Positions 1 to 8,453 of a stretch of DNA of 44,019 bases are shown here, piece after piece. Origin of the DNA: Clostridia bacterium (GTDB lineage Bacteria; Bacillota; Clostridia; UBA1212; UBA1255); NCBI GenBank assembly GCA_017935905.1, contig JAGBGO010000019.1, positions 1 to 44,019 on the forward strand. Direction: 5' to 3'. The notes below the pieces were generated by a model, which had not been told where the DNA came from, ran no database searches, and saw only the letters and a list, made by a program, of their open reading frames with translations. The first letter of the stretch is position 1. The number at the start of each line of letters is the position of its first letter. Both the position numbers and the translations under genes were made by a program.

Positions 1-734
1 GGTACGATCTCGCCGGGCACGGCAGCCTGGGCATCGTCTAAGCCCAACACAGCACATTCGATTTCACGGCCGTCTACAAATTCCTCAATCAAAATCTTTC
101 GGTCGTAGCGGGCGGCCTCCACCAACGCTTCGTGGAGATCCCGGGCGTTCTTAGCTTTCCGTACACCTACGGAGGAGCCGGAGTTAGAGGGTTTCACAAA
201 GCAAGGGTAACCCAGTTTTGCTTCCACCTGTGCGTCGTAGGCACCGGCGTCCTGTAAAATGGTCTTTCGGTATGCCACCAAATGCTTGCACTGGGGAATC
301 CCCGCATCGGCAAAATGCACTTTCGCATAAACTTTATCCATACCGGCAGCGGAAGCAAACACGTTGCAACCCACGTAAGGCAAATTCAGCAATTCCAATA
401 AGCCCTGCACCGTGCCGTCCTCTCCGTTCAGTCCGTGAAGCACAGGCAGCACCACGTCGCAGGTTTGCAGCACCCGAAGGCCTGCGTCCAAACGGCAGCA
501 GGTGCTTTTGGGATCCCGGGTAAAATGGTTTTCTCTGCAAGCCGCCTCTTCCCAGGTACCGTCCTTGAGTTTCTCTGTGTCTCCGTGATAATGGAGCCAA
601 TGACCGTCCTTGGTGATACCGATCATTTCAATCTCGTACTTCTTCGTATCTAAATTTCGGATAATGGAAAATGCTGAAACACAGGAAACCTCGTGTTCTG
701 TAGAACGTCCTCCGAACAAAACTGCCAACTTCAT
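1..734 (-). CDS. ddl: D-alanine--D-alanine ligase, C-terminus cut off by window edge
   Basis: Joins two D-alanines with ATP to make the dipeptide at the end of the peptidoglycan stem peptide; cytosolic. The visible 244 codons begin MKLAVLFGGRSTEHEVSCVS, the Ddl N-terminal signature, followed by VLPVLHGLNGEDGTVQGLLE and by YPCFVKPSNSGSSVGV of the ATP-grasp lid. The start ATG at 734-732 sits behind GGAAGGA. The last part of the ATP-grasp domain is outside the window. It is divergent from the malate dehydrogenase operon, with both promoters inside the 215-base gap. The family assignment is firm; whether it makes D-Ala-D-Ala or D-Ala-D-Ser/Lac cannot be judged from this part. Confidence 0.96.
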   Translation of the reverse strand, partial: MKLAVLFGGRSTEHEVSCVSAFSIIRNLDTKKYEIEMIGITKDGHWLHYHGDTEKLKDGTWEEAACRENHFTRDPKSTCCRLDAGLRVLQTCDVVLPVLHGLNGEDGTVQGLLELLNLPYVGCNVFASAAGMDKVYAKVHFADAGIPQCKHLVAYRKTILQDAGAYDAQVEAKLGYPCFVKPSNSGSSVGVRKAKNARDLHEALVEAARYDRKILIEEFVDGREIECAVLGLDDAQAAVPGEIV

Positions 735-770
735 AAAATCAAATCCTTCCAAGGGGAAATCACTCCTACC

Positions 771-799
771 ATTATATACCTTTACCCGTGAAAATACAA
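771..799 (-). promoter_or_regulatory. Candidate promoter of ddl
   Basis: On the minus strand TTGTAT (799-794) and TATAAT (776-771) are 17 bases apart, about 35 bases upstream of the ddl start codon. The -10 is perfect and the -35 is weak. Confidence 0.55.
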
Positions 800-831
800 T
801 GTTTTTTAACATTTCCGGAAGAATAAACCAC

Positions 832-859
832 TTGATTTTTACCCCCTGTATGCTATAAT
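832..859 (+). promoter_or_regulatory. Candidate promoter of the mdh-hdr-flx-frd-fum operon
   Basis: TTGATT (832-837) and TATAAT (854-859) are 16 bases apart. Transcription would start near 866 and give a leader of about 84 bases before the malate dehydrogenase gene. No equally good promoter was noticed between the twelve genes that follow, so this one probably drives them all. Confidence 0.65.
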
Positions 860-949
860 GCTTACAGACTCGGAGATTTAGGATAACCCCCGGGTTTTGT
901 TTCACGCTGTAAACCAAATTGTAAGTATTTTGAAAGAGGTGCAGAATTT

Positions 950-1897
950 ATGGGTAGAAAGATTACGGTCATTGGTGCCGGCAGTGTTGGTTCCACGATC
1001 ACGTACACCATGGCAGTAGAAGCGATTGCTTCTGAAATTGTATTGATTGATATCAATGAAGAGAAGGCAAAGGGTGAGGCGATGGATATTCGCCAAGGTA
1101 TGCCTTTCAGCTCTTCCGCCACGATTTATGCAGGTACGTACAGTGATGCAAAGGATTCCGACATCGTTATTATTACTTCCGGTATTCCGAGAAAGGCCGG
1201 TCAGTCCAGAATTGATCTTGCGCAGACGAACGTAAACGTTATTAAGCAAATTGCACCTCAGATTGTGAAATATGCGCCGAACGCAATTTATATTCTGGTA
1301 AGTAACCCGGTAGACGTGCTTACCTACGTATTTATGAAGGTTTCCGGCATTCCGGAAAGCAGAATTATCGGTTCCGGTACCATTTTGGATACGTCCAGAC
1401 TTCGTTCCAGAATCGGTGAGTATATCGGCATCAGTGAGAAGAACATTCACGCATACGTATTGGGCGAGCACGGCGACAGCTCTTTCGTACCCTGGTCTTG
1501 TGCACAGGTTGGTTGCGTAAACTTATTGGATTACAGAAACGACTTCCAGTTTACCAACTCCAAATTCCCCGAGTTAGATACGGACGAAATCGAGAATTAC
1601 ATCCGTACCTCCGGCGGACAGATTATTGCCCGCAAGGGTGCTACTTTCTACGCGGTATCGATTTCTGTTTGCCACGTAGTTAAGTGCTTGTTGGGTAGTG
1701 TTAAGACGGCCATGACCGTATCCAATATGATGCATGGCGAGTACGGCATTGAAGACGTGTGTTTGAGCATCCCGTTTATTATCGGTTCCGACGGTGTTTG
1801 CGGCCATTTGCTTCCCAACCTTACCGGCAGCGAAATCGGTAAGCTTCAGCACAGTGCAGAAGTTTTGAAGAACGTTATTAAGCAAGTTAGTATTTAA
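950..1897 (+). CDS. mdh: L-lactate/malate dehydrogenase family protein, probably malate dehydrogenase
   Basis: 315 residues, full length for the LDH/MDH family. The NAD-binding Rossmann motif VIGAGSVGST lies at residues 7-16, the catalytic-loop segment SGIPRKAGQSRIDL near 84-97, and the active-site His in GEHGDSS near 175. The specificity position, Gln in lactate dehydrogenases, is Arg here (PRK), as in malate dehydrogenases. The gene opens an operon that also holds fumarase and fumarate reductase, so reduction of oxaloacetate to malate with NADH is the natural role. SD GAAAGAGGTG precedes ATG 950. Lactate or another 2-oxoacid as substrate is not excluded, because Arg alone does not prove malate specificity. 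Confidence 0.88.
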   Translation: MGRKITVIGAGSVGSTITYTMAVEAIASEIVLIDINEEKAKGEAMDIRQGMPFSSSATIYAGTYSDAKDSDIVIITSGIPRKAGQSRIDLAQTNVNVIKQIAPQIVKYAPNAIYILVSNPVDVLTYVFMKVSGIPESRIIGSGTILDTSRLRSRIGEYIGISEKNIHAYVLGEHGDSSFVPWSCAQVGCVNLLDYRNDFQFTNSKFPELDTDEIENYIRTSGGQIIARKGATFYAVSISVCHVVKCLLGSVKTAMTVSNMMHGEYGIEDVCLSIPFIIGSDGVCGHLLPNLTGSEIGKLQHSAEVLKNVIKQVSI

Positions 1898-1916
1898 GTA
1901 GAAGGAGAGAACGGAA

Positions 1917-2699
1917 ATGACGTACAGTTATTATCCCGGGTGTACGCTGAAGACCAAAGCAAAAGACTTGGATCACTACGGCCGTCTTTGCGCAGAGGCA
2001 CTGGGCATCACCTTGGAAGAAATTGAAGAGTGGCAGTGTTGTGGCGCCGTATATCCGCTTGCTCAAGATGAGATTGCGACCCGTTTGTCTTCTGTTCGTA
2101 CGTTGATGGCGGCTCGGGACAAGGGTCAGGCATTGATTACACTTTGCTCTGCTTGTCACCACGTGCTGACCCGTGTCAACAACGATATGGCAAGCAATGA
2201 CAATATCCGGACGAAAGCAAACAACTATTTGCAACCGGCTGTTCCCTACGCAGGAGAAACACGGGTATTGCATTATTTGCAGATGCTCAAAGAGTGTGTA
2301 GGTTTTGATGAACTTAAGAAGAAGGTTGTAAAGCCTTTGACCGGCAGAAAGATCGGTGCTTACTACGGCTGTATGATCTTGCGCCCCGCAAATGAAATGG
2401 CATTCGACGATCCGGAGAATCCTACGATTATCGAAGAATTTATTAAGGCGCTGGGTGCAGAGGCAGTTGTGTATCCCATGCGCAACGAATGTTGCGGCGG
2501 CTACGTAACCGTAAAGGATGCGGATCTAGCCAAGAAACGCGTTGCAAAGATTATGCACAGTGCGAAAGACAAAGGTGCCGAGGAACTGATTACGGCGTGT
2601 CCGCTTTGCTTGTACAACTTGCAGGCAAACGCAGGTGCCGACGCAGTACCGGTTACATATATCACCGAGCTTCTTGCAGAAGCTTTGGGCTTGAAATAA
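1917..2699 (+). CDS. hdrB: HdrB-like subunit with two CCG domains
   Basis: 260 residues in the CoB-CoM heterodisulfide reductase subunit B family. Two complete CCG cysteine sets are visible: C9, C41-C42, C77, C80 and C152, C192-C193, C228, C231. In methanogen HdrB these ligate two non-cubane [4Fe-4S] clusters that handle a disulfide or pass electrons. The organism is not a methanogen, so the heterodisulfide is not the expected substrate. The gene is followed at 15 bases by hdrC and then hdrA, giving a full HdrABC set. In methanogen thiol:fumarate reductase an HdrB-like domain is fused to the FrdB-like subunit; here it stands alone in the same operon as frdB. Family assignment is firm; the electron acceptor is inferred. 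Confidence 0.93.
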   Translation: MTYSYYPGCTLKTKAKDLDHYGRLCAEALGITLEEIEEWQCCGAVYPLAQDEIATRLSSVRTLMAARDKGQALITLCSACHHVLTRVNNDMASNDNIRTKANNYLQPAVPYAGETRVLHYLQMLKECVGFDELKKKVVKPLTGRKIGAYYGCMILRPANEMAFDDPENPTIIEEFIKALGAEAVVYPMRNECCGGYVTVKDADLAKKRVAKIMHSAKDKGAEELITACPLCLYNLQANAGADAVPVTYITELLAEALGLK

Positions 2700-2714
2700 G
2701 GGGGGCGAGCGTTC

Positions 2715-3107
2715 ATGCATTTTGATCAGAAAGAAACAGCAAATTTGATTACCCGGATGAGCGGAACCGACCCCAAGAAATGTATGAAGTGCGGTAAGTG
2801 CTCTGCTTCTTGTCCTTCTTTTGACGAGATGGAGTATCATCCGCATCAATTCGTTTCCATGGTAGTAAAGGGTGACGTAGAGCGATTGCTTGCCAGCAAG
2901 TCCATTACCAAATGTTTGACTTGCTTTGCCTGCGTACAGCGTTGTCCCCGTGGCGTAGAGCCTGCCAACATCATCGAGGCTGTTCGTGTAACGACTTTGA
3001 GACAGCAAGGAACTTGCTACTTGTCTCCCGATGACGTGCCGGCTATTGTGGATGACCAAATTCCTCAACAGGCATTGGTCAGCGCATTCCGTAAGTACAG
3101 AAAATAA
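2715..3107 (+). CDS. hdrC: HdrC-like 2[4Fe-4S] subunit
   Basis: 130 residues with two ferredoxin-type motifs, CMKCGKCSASCP (C23, C26, C29, C33) and CLTCFACVQRCPRG (C67, C70, C73, C77), then a helical tail. HdrC carries electrons between HdrA and HdrB in the soluble Hdr complex. The length is slightly below the methanogen subunit. The start ATG at 2715 follows a GGGGGG run. Its place between hdrB and hdrA, with short gaps, supports assembly into one complex. Confidence 0.93.
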   Translation: MHFDQKETANLITRMSGTDPKKCMKCGKCSASCPSFDEMEYHPHQFVSMVVKGDVERLLASKSITKCLTCFACVQRCPRGVEPANIIEAVRVTTLRQQGTCYLSPDDVPAIVDDQIPQQALVSAFRKYRK

Positions 3108-3125
3108 GATAGGTGGTGTTGAGTT

Positions 3126-5111
3126 TTGCAGAGAATCGGAGTTTTTGTTTGCTGGTGCGGAAGTAACATTGCAGCTACCGTTGACGTAGATCGCGTTGTA
3201 GCAGAGGCCAAAGTTCAGCCCAATGTTGTATTTGCACAAGATTATCAGTATATGTGTTCGGAAGCGGGGCAAGGCATCATTCGGAATGCAATTGCGGAGC
3301 ACAAACTTACAGGTGTTGTAGTTTGTTCCTGTTCCCCCAGAATGCACGAGAATACGTTTAGAAAGGCTGCGGAGCGGGCAGGTTTGAACCCCTATATGGT
3401 TGAAATCGCCAATATCCGTGAGCACTGTTCTTGGATTCACAAGGATAAAGAAGAAGGTACGGAGAAGGCTTGTGTACTGATGCGCGCAGCTGTTGCGAAA
3501 GTATTGCTGAACGCACCGTTGAAAGCCGGAGAGAGCAAAGTTACCAAGCGTGCTTTGGTCATCGGCGGCGGTATTGCCGGTATCCAAACAGCTTTGGATA
3601 TTGCAGATGCAGGCTTTGAAGTAGACATCGTTGAGAAACGTGCAACCATCGGCGGCCGTATGGCGCAGCTGGATAAGACGTTCCCCACGTTAGACTGTTC
3701 CGCTTGTATCTTAACACCTAAGATGGTAGAGGCGGCAGCCAATGAGAAGGTTAAACTTTATACATACAGTGAAGTTGAGTCCGTAGGCGGTTTCGTAGGA
3801 AACTTCCACGTGAAGATCCGCAAAAAGGCGCGCTTTGTTAAAGAAGATATCTGTACCGGTTGCGGTGCTTGTATGGCAAAGTGTCCTTCCAAGAAGGGCT
3901 TGAATGAGTTCAATATGAATCTCAACAACCGCCCTGCGATTTACATTCCTTTTGCACAGGCAATCCCCAACGTTGCGGTGATTGATCCTGAGCAATGTAT
4001 TAAGCTCAAGACCGGCAAGTGCGGTCTTTGTGAGAAGGTTTGTACCGCGGGCGCCATCGATTACAAACAACAGGATGAGATCATTGAGGAAGAGTACGGT
4101 GCAATCGTTATGGCAACCGGCTTCCAGCCCATTGATGCCTCTAAATTTGACGAGTATTCTTACTCTACTTGCCCGGACGTTGTAACGTCTCTTGAATTGG
4201 AGCGTTTGATGAATGCGGCAGGCCCCACGGGCGGCGTTCTTTTGAAGCCTTCCGACAAGACCCATCCCAAGTCCATCACCTTCATTCAGTGTGTGGGCTC
4301 CCGTGACGTAAGCGGAAGAGGTAAGTGCTACTGCTCCAAGATTTGCTGTATGTACACCGCCAAGCACGCTATGTTGATCCGTGACAAGTATCCGGACGTG
4401 GAAGTACACGTATTCTACATCGACGTACGTACACCGGGTAAGAACTTTGATGAGTTCTACCGCCGCGCCGTTGAACAGTACGACGTAGATTACATCAAAG
4501 GTCAGGTTGGTAAAGTTTACGAAGAAGACGGTCACTTGGTTGTACAGGGCGTTGACCTGATTGCAAACGAGCAGATCATTTTGAATACGGATATGGTTGT
4601 TCTTGCAACGGCAATTGAGCCGGATCCTACTGCGAGAAAAGTTGCTTCTATGCTGACTGCAAGTATTGATACCAACGACTTTATTACAGAAGCCCATCCC
4701 AAGCTTCGTCCTGTAGAGAGCCCCACGGCAGGTATCTTCCTGTCCGGTGTATGCCAAGGTCCCAAGGATATTCCCGAGACCGTTTCTCAGGCCGGTGCGG
4801 CTGCTGCGAAAGTAATCGGTTTGCTTGCGAAAGATAAACTGCTTACCAATCCTTGCGTATCTCACTCCAATGAACTTCTGTGTAACGGATGTTCCTGCTG
4901 TGAGAAGGTATGTCCTTACGGTGCTATCGGGTATGAGGATAAACTCATTAACGACCACGGCGTAAGAGAAACCCGGAGAGTTTGCGTTGTCAATGAAGCG
5001 CTTTGCCAGGGCTGCGGTGCTTGTACCGTTGTATGTCCTTCCGGCGCGATGGATTTGAAGGGCTTCTCCAACAAACAGATTATGGCGGAGGTGGATGCAA
5101 TATGCCGATGA
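3126..5111 (+). CDS. hdrA: HdrA-like flavoprotein, candidate electron-bifurcating subunit
   Basis: 661 residues, close to methanogen HdrA. Seen in order: an N-terminal segment with VCWCGSN near 8-14, an FAD-binding Rossmann fold (IGGGIAGIQ near 146-154, GGRMAQLDKTFPTLDCSAC to 194), an inserted ferredoxin domain starting CTGCGACMAKCP (C243, C246, C249, C253), a cysteine-rich stretch CVGSRDVSGRGKCYCSKICC, and a C-terminal 2[4Fe-4S] ferredoxin domain (CNGCSCCEKVCP, CQGCGACTVVCP). In characterised Hdr complexes this FAD splits electron pairs between a high- and a low-potential acceptor. Translation starts at TTG 3126 behind AGGTGGTG, an uncommon start codon. The end overlaps the next gene by ten bases. 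Confidence 0.95.
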   Translation: MQRIGVFVCWCGSNIAATVDVDRVVAEAKVQPNVVFAQDYQYMCSEAGQGIIRNAIAEHKLTGVVVCSCSPRMHENTFRKAAERAGLNPYMVEIANIREHCSWIHKDKEEGTEKACVLMRAAVAKVLLNAPLKAGESKVTKRALVIGGGIAGIQTALDIADAGFEVDIVEKRATIGGRMAQLDKTFPTLDCSACILTPKMVEAAANEKVKLYTYSEVESVGGFVGNFHVKIRKKARFVKEDICTGCGACMAKCPSKKGLNEFNMNLNNRPAIYIPFAQAIPNVAVIDPEQCIKLKTGKCGLCEKVCTAGAIDYKQQDEIIEEEYGAIVMATGFQPIDASKFDEYSYSTCPDVVTSLELERLMNAAGPTGGVLLKPSDKTHPKSITFIQCVGSRDVSGRGKCYCSKICCMYTAKHAMLIRDKYPDVEVHVFYIDVRTPGKNFDEFYRRAVEQYDVDYIKGQVGKVYEEDGHLVVQGVDLIANEQIILNTDMVVLATAIEPDPTARKVASMLTASIDTNDFITEAHPKLRPVESPTAGIFLSGVCQGPKDIPETVSQAGAAAAKVIGLLAKDKLLTNPCVSHSNELLCNGCSCCEKVCPYGAIGYEDKLINDHGVRETRRVCVVNEALCQGCGACTVVCPSGAMDLKGFSNKQIMAEVDAICR

Positions 5112-5560
5112 ATGAAGCAAATCAGGAAGTTAAGAAAGAGTGGAAGCCGAAGATCGTAGCATTCTGCTGTAACTGGTGCAGCTACGCAGGTGCCGACCTT
5201 GCAGGATCTTCCCGTTTGGTATATCCCGCAGACGTTAAGATTATCCGCGTACCTTGCTCTTGCCGTGTGAACCCGATGTTCATTTTACGGGCATTTGAGA
5301 AAGGCGCAGACGGTGTGATCCTTTGCGGTTGCCACCCCGGTGACTGCCACTACAGCACCGGTAACTATTACACAAGACGGAGAATGACCCTCCTTTTCAG
5401 TATGCTGGATTATATCGGCGTGGAGAAAGGCCGTACCCGGGTTGAATGGGTATCCGCCGCAGAAGGTGTTAAATTCTCTACAGTTATGAATAATTTCGTA
5501 TCCAAGATTTATGAGTTGGGCGAGAACGTAAAGGTGGGTGATCTTCGATGCAAAGAGTAA
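5102..5560 (+). CDS. flxD: MvhD/FlxD-like [2Fe-2S] subunit linking Hdr to the electron donor
   Basis: 152 residues of the MvhD/FlpD (hydrogenase iron-sulfur delta subunit) family. Visible cysteines are FCCNWC at 21-26, C52 and C54, and a CGCHPGDCHY motif near 75-84. In methanogens MvhD passes electrons from a hydrogenase or formate dehydrogenase to HdrA, and FlxD does so from NADH-oxidising FlxABC in Desulfovibrio. No NiFe-hydrogenase genes are present here, so the NADH-type partner encoded just downstream is the expected donor. ATG 5102 is preferred over ATG 5108 because GGAGGT at 5087-5092 then lies nine bases away. It overlaps hdrA by 10 bases and the next gene by 13. Confidence 0.92.
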   Translation: MPMNEANQEVKKEWKPKIVAFCCNWCSYAGADLAGSSRLVYPADVKIIRVPCSCRVNPMFILRAFEKGADGVILCGCHPGDCHYSTGNYYTRRRMTLLFSMLDYIGVEKGRTRVEWVSAAEGVKFSTVMNNFVSKIYELGENVKVGDLRCKE

Positions 5561-6540
5561 GTGCAAAAGTACTTGAACGTGTTCGCCAGTTAATGGCAGA
5601 CGGTACCGTTGCGAAGGTCGTTGGTTGGAAGAAAGGTGAATTCTTCTATGACTGTGCACCTTCCGTATTTGAAACCGTTGAGTCTTTAGATGATTTGGTT
5701 TACGATTCTTTCTGTGCTTCCAACCTGAGCAAGTACATGATTAAGAACAGCGTGCTTCCCGAAGGTCAGACCGGCAAAGTACTGGTTCTGTTAAAGCCTT
5801 GTGATACGTACAGCTTTAACCAGCTTTTGACCGAGCATCGCATTCAGCGTGACAACGTTTATATCTTAGGCGTTGGTTGCGAAGGAATGGTGGATATCGA
5901 GAAGGTTAAGGCCCAAGGCGTTAAGGGTATTATCGGTGCATCTGAGAAAGACGGCATTTTAACCGTTGAGACTGTATACGGAAATAAAGACGTTGCTGTG
6001 AGAGACGTTCTGGTGAATAAGTGTGAGACTTGTAAAGGCAAGACCCATGTGATTTACGACGAACTGATTTCCGAGAACGAAGACGAAGGCCCTGCAGGGG
6101 ATCGCTTCGAAGGCGTTCGTGCATTGGAGGCCATGACTTCCGAAGAGCGTTTTGCTTTCTGGAAAGCAGAACTTTCCAAGTGTATTCGTTGTAACGCCTG
6201 CCGCAACGCTTGTCCTGCTTGTTCCTGCCGCAAGTGCGTATTCGATAACAATGCATCGGGTATCGCATCCAAGGCAAACACAGACAGCTTTGAAGAGAAG
6301 ATGTTCCATATCATCCGTGCATTCCACGTAGCAGGTCGTTGTACCGACTGCGGTGAGTGTACCAGAGTATGTCCCCAGGGCATTCCCCTTCACTTGTTTA
6401 ACCGTAAATACATTAAAGATATTAATGAATTCTACGGCGATTACAGTGCAGGCGAGACCGCAGGACAGAGAGGTCCGTTGATTAACTTTACGTTAAATGA
6501 CGTGGAGCCTCAGATTGTAAGCGATAGGGAGGGGAATTGA
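5548..6540 (+). CDS. FlxC-like 4Fe-4S protein with FrhB-like N-terminal part
   Basis: 330 residues. The N-terminal two thirds contain VLLKPCDTYSFNQL, YILGVGCEGMVD and CETCKGKTH, resembling the F420 hydrogenase/dehydrogenase beta-subunit type seen in many electron-transfer complexes. The C-terminal third has two ferredoxin motifs, CIRCNACRNACPACSCRKC and CTDCGECTRVCPQG. In Flx modules two such iron-sulfur proteins sit between the NAD(P)H-oxidising FlxA and FlxD. The letter C is by position and rough similarity only. The gene overlaps flxD by 13 bases and touches the next by translational coupling, which fits a stoichiometric complex. Confidence 0.82.
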   Translation: MQRVSAKVLERVRQLMADGTVAKVVGWKKGEFFYDCAPSVFETVESLDDLVYDSFCASNLSKYMIKNSVLPEGQTGKVLVLLKPCDTYSFNQLLTEHRIQRDNVYILGVGCEGMVDIEKVKAQGVKGIIGASEKDGILTVETVYGNKDVAVRDVLVNKCETCKGKTHVIYDELISENEDEGPAGDRFEGVRALEAMTSEERFAFWKAELSKCIRCNACRNACPACSCRKCVFDNNASGIASKANTDSFEEKMFHIIRAFHVAGRCTDCGECTRVCPQGIPLHLFNRKYIKDINEFYGDYSAGETAGQRGPLINFTLNDVEPQIVSDREGN

Positions 6541-6542
6541 TC

Positions 6543-7568
6543 ATGAAGAAGATTGCATTTTCCCAAATTGATAACTTGTTGGCAGCCATTGCAGCAACAC
6601 AGAAATTGTATATGCCGGTAGAGACTGCCGGTCAGTACAACTACGGCGAGTGGACCCCGGGAACAACGTACAATCCGGACGTACTTCACACGGTGAAGAG
6701 TGCGAAGAGCGTGTTCTTCCCCCAAAGCGAGGATTTAATCCGTTTCAAAAGAGACGGCATGAATCTTTCCATTAGCCCGGTGGCTCCGGAAGATGAAGAT
6801 TTCGTTGTATTCGGCGTGCATGCCTGCGACGTAAAGGGTTTTGCCGTGTTGGATCGTGTATTCCTGTACGATCCGGTGGATGCCTACTACACAAGCAGAA
6901 GAAAGCACGGAACCATTTTCTCCGTGATGTGTAAAGCACCTGAGGAAACTTGCTTCTGCGGCGCCTTCGGCATTGATGCGACGGAGCCCGGTGCAGACGT
7001 GGATTCCTGGATTGCAGACGACGCTTTGGTGATGCGTGCCAATACGGAGAAAGGTGAGAAATTGCTGGAAAGTCTTGGCTCATTGCTTACGGATTGCGAC
7101 GACACCGCTGCAGACCAAGCAAAGGCAGAGACGAAAGAAATTCTCGGCAAATTGCCGCTTGCTGACCTGAACACCAACGGCTTCGGTAAAGACGTTGATT
7201 TGCTCACGTTGTTTAACCGTCCTGAGTGGAAGGAATTGGCTTCCGGTTGCTTGGGTTGCGGAACTTGTACCTACGTATGTCCTACCTGTCAGTGCTACGA
7301 CGTGCGGGATTACAACACCGGCAAGGAAATTCAACGTTTCCGTGTATGGGATTCTTGTATGTATTCCGATTTTACCATGATGGCACACGGCACCAACCGC
7401 CCCGACCACACCCAGCGTTTCCGTCAGCGGTTTATGCATAAGCTTAAGTACTATCCGGACAGATATGAAGGCGTATTCGGCTGCGTAGGTTGCGGCCGGT
7501 GCTTGCAGAAATGTCCGATTTCCATGAATATTGTAAAAGTAATGAAGAAGTTGGGAGGCGAAGCATAA
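6543..7568 (+). CDS. FlxB-like 4Fe-4S protein, AsrA/hydrogenase-beta type
   Basis: 341 residues from ATG 6543, behind GGGAGGGG; the upstream stop is at 6538-6540. The N-terminal region carries FFPQSEDLIRF, FGVHACDVKGFAVLDRVF and CKAPEETCFCGAFG, typical of anaerobic sulfite reductase subunit A and sulfhydrogenase beta subunits. The C-terminal part has two ferredoxin motifs, CLGCGTCTYVCP and CVGCGRCLQKCP. Together with the FlxA-like protein encoded next, it resembles the AsrA-AsrB and hydrogenase beta-gamma pairs that wire NAD(P)H to a catalytic unit. No AsrC sulfite reductase gene is present, which argues for Flx rather than sulfite reduction. Confidence 0.83.
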   Translation: MKKIAFSQIDNLLAAIAATQKLYMPVETAGQYNYGEWTPGTTYNPDVLHTVKSAKSVFFPQSEDLIRFKRDGMNLSISPVAPEDEDFVVFGVHACDVKGFAVLDRVFLYDPVDAYYTSRRKHGTIFSVMCKAPEETCFCGAFGIDATEPGADVDSWIADDALVMRANTEKGEKLLESLGSLLTDCDDTAADQAKAETKEILGKLPLADLNTNGFGKDVDLLTLFNRPEWKELASGCLGCGTCTYVCPTCQCYDVRDYNTGKEIQRFRVWDSCMYSDFTMMAHGTNRPDHTQRFRQRFMHKLKYYPDRYEGVFGCVGCGRCLQKCPISMNIVKVMKKLGGEA

Positions 7569-7569
7569 G

Positions 7570-8433
7570 ATGAGTGAGAATTGTACCTGCCATTGCCACG
7601 ACGGTATGGAAAGAGATATGCTGATCCCTCAGCTTGCAGTAGTAACCGCCATTCGGCAAGATACGCCGGATGTAAAGACGTTCCGCGTAGAGGGTTTGAA
7701 CGGAGAGAAATTATTCGACCACATGCCCGGACAGTGTGCTATGGTCACACTTCCCGGTGTTGGTGAGGCGATGTTCTCCATCACGTCTTCTCCCACGCTT
7801 ACGGAATACAAAGAATTCAGTATTAAGCGTTGCGGTGAGCTTACCGACGCCCTTCACGCTATGGAAGTTGGCCAGCAAATCGGCGTTCGCGGACCTTACG
7901 GAAAGCAGTTCCCTGTGGATACGGAGTTCAAGGGTAAGAACTTGCTCTTTATTGCCGGCGGTATCGGTTTGGCGCCGCTGCACTCCGTGATTAACTACGT
8001 ACGTGCCAATCGGAAAGACTACGGCCACGTAGATATTCTCTACGGATCCAGAAGTGCAGACGATCTGGTTGACTACGATGAAATCAAGAATGAGTGGATC
8101 GGTGAGGAAGATACCAACGTATACATCACCATCGACCGGCCTCAAGAGGGTTGGGACGGCCACGTAGGTTTCGTACCGGCTTATTTGAAAGAGCTGGCAT
8201 TCGAGCCCAACTGCACCGCCATCATTTGCGGACCACCGATCATGATTAAGTTCGTATTGCAAGCTTTAATTGAAATGGGCTTCGATAAGACCCAAGTATA
8301 CACCACGTTGGAGCTTAAGATGAAGTGCGGAATCGGTAAATGCGGACGTTGCAACATTGGATCTAAATACGTATGTAAAGACGGTCCGGTATTCCGTTGT
8401 GACGAAATTGACGAATTGCCAAACGAGTATTGA
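7570..8433 (+). CDS. flxA: FlxA-like FAD/NAD(P)H:iron-sulfur oxidoreductase
   Basis: 287 residues of the ferredoxin-NADP reductase-like family that includes AsrB, hydrogenase gamma and dihydroorotate dehydrogenase PyrK. The FAD-binding barrel includes FSITSSPT near 77-84, the NAD(P)-binding lobe includes LLFIAGGIGLAPLHS near 123-137, and CGPP precedes a C-terminal [2Fe-2S] site MKCGIGKCGRCNIGSKYVC with a downstream Cys. It should oxidise NADH and feed electrons to the iron-sulfur subunits. An odd feature is the Cys/His-rich N-terminus, MSENCTCHCHDGMERD, which could bind a metal or simply be a tail. The start ATG 7570 is one base after the previous stop codon. Confidence 0.9.
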   Translation: MSENCTCHCHDGMERDMLIPQLAVVTAIRQDTPDVKTFRVEGLNGEKLFDHMPGQCAMVTLPGVGEAMFSITSSPTLTEYKEFSIKRCGELTDALHAMEVGQQIGVRGPYGKQFPVDTEFKGKNLLFIAGGIGLAPLHSVINYVRANRKDYGHVDILYGSRSADDLVDYDEIKNEWIGEEDTNVYITIDRPQEGWDGHVGFVPAYLKELAFEPNCTAIICGPPIMIKFVLQALIEMGFDKTQVYTTLELKMKCGIGKCGRCNIGSKYVCKDGPVFRCDEIDELPNEY

Positions 8434-8453
8434 TGCAAGGAGGATATACAGTA

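Noticed and set aside
860-949. Riboswitch in the leader of the mdh operon
   Set aside because: The leader is about 84 bases and shows no conserved aptamer core that I recognise.
2526-5120. Long minus-strand open frames opposite hdrC and hdrA (and similar ones opposite frdA near 9886-10782)
   Set aside because: They show no family motifs, no ribosome site, and low-complexity composition explained by the strongly biased codon use of the plus-strand genes.
1917-8433. Hydrogenase or anaerobic sulfite reductase complex
   Set aside because: Subunits resemble hydrogenase beta/gamma and AsrA/AsrB, but no NiFe or FeFe catalytic subunit and no AsrC-type siroheme protein is encoded.
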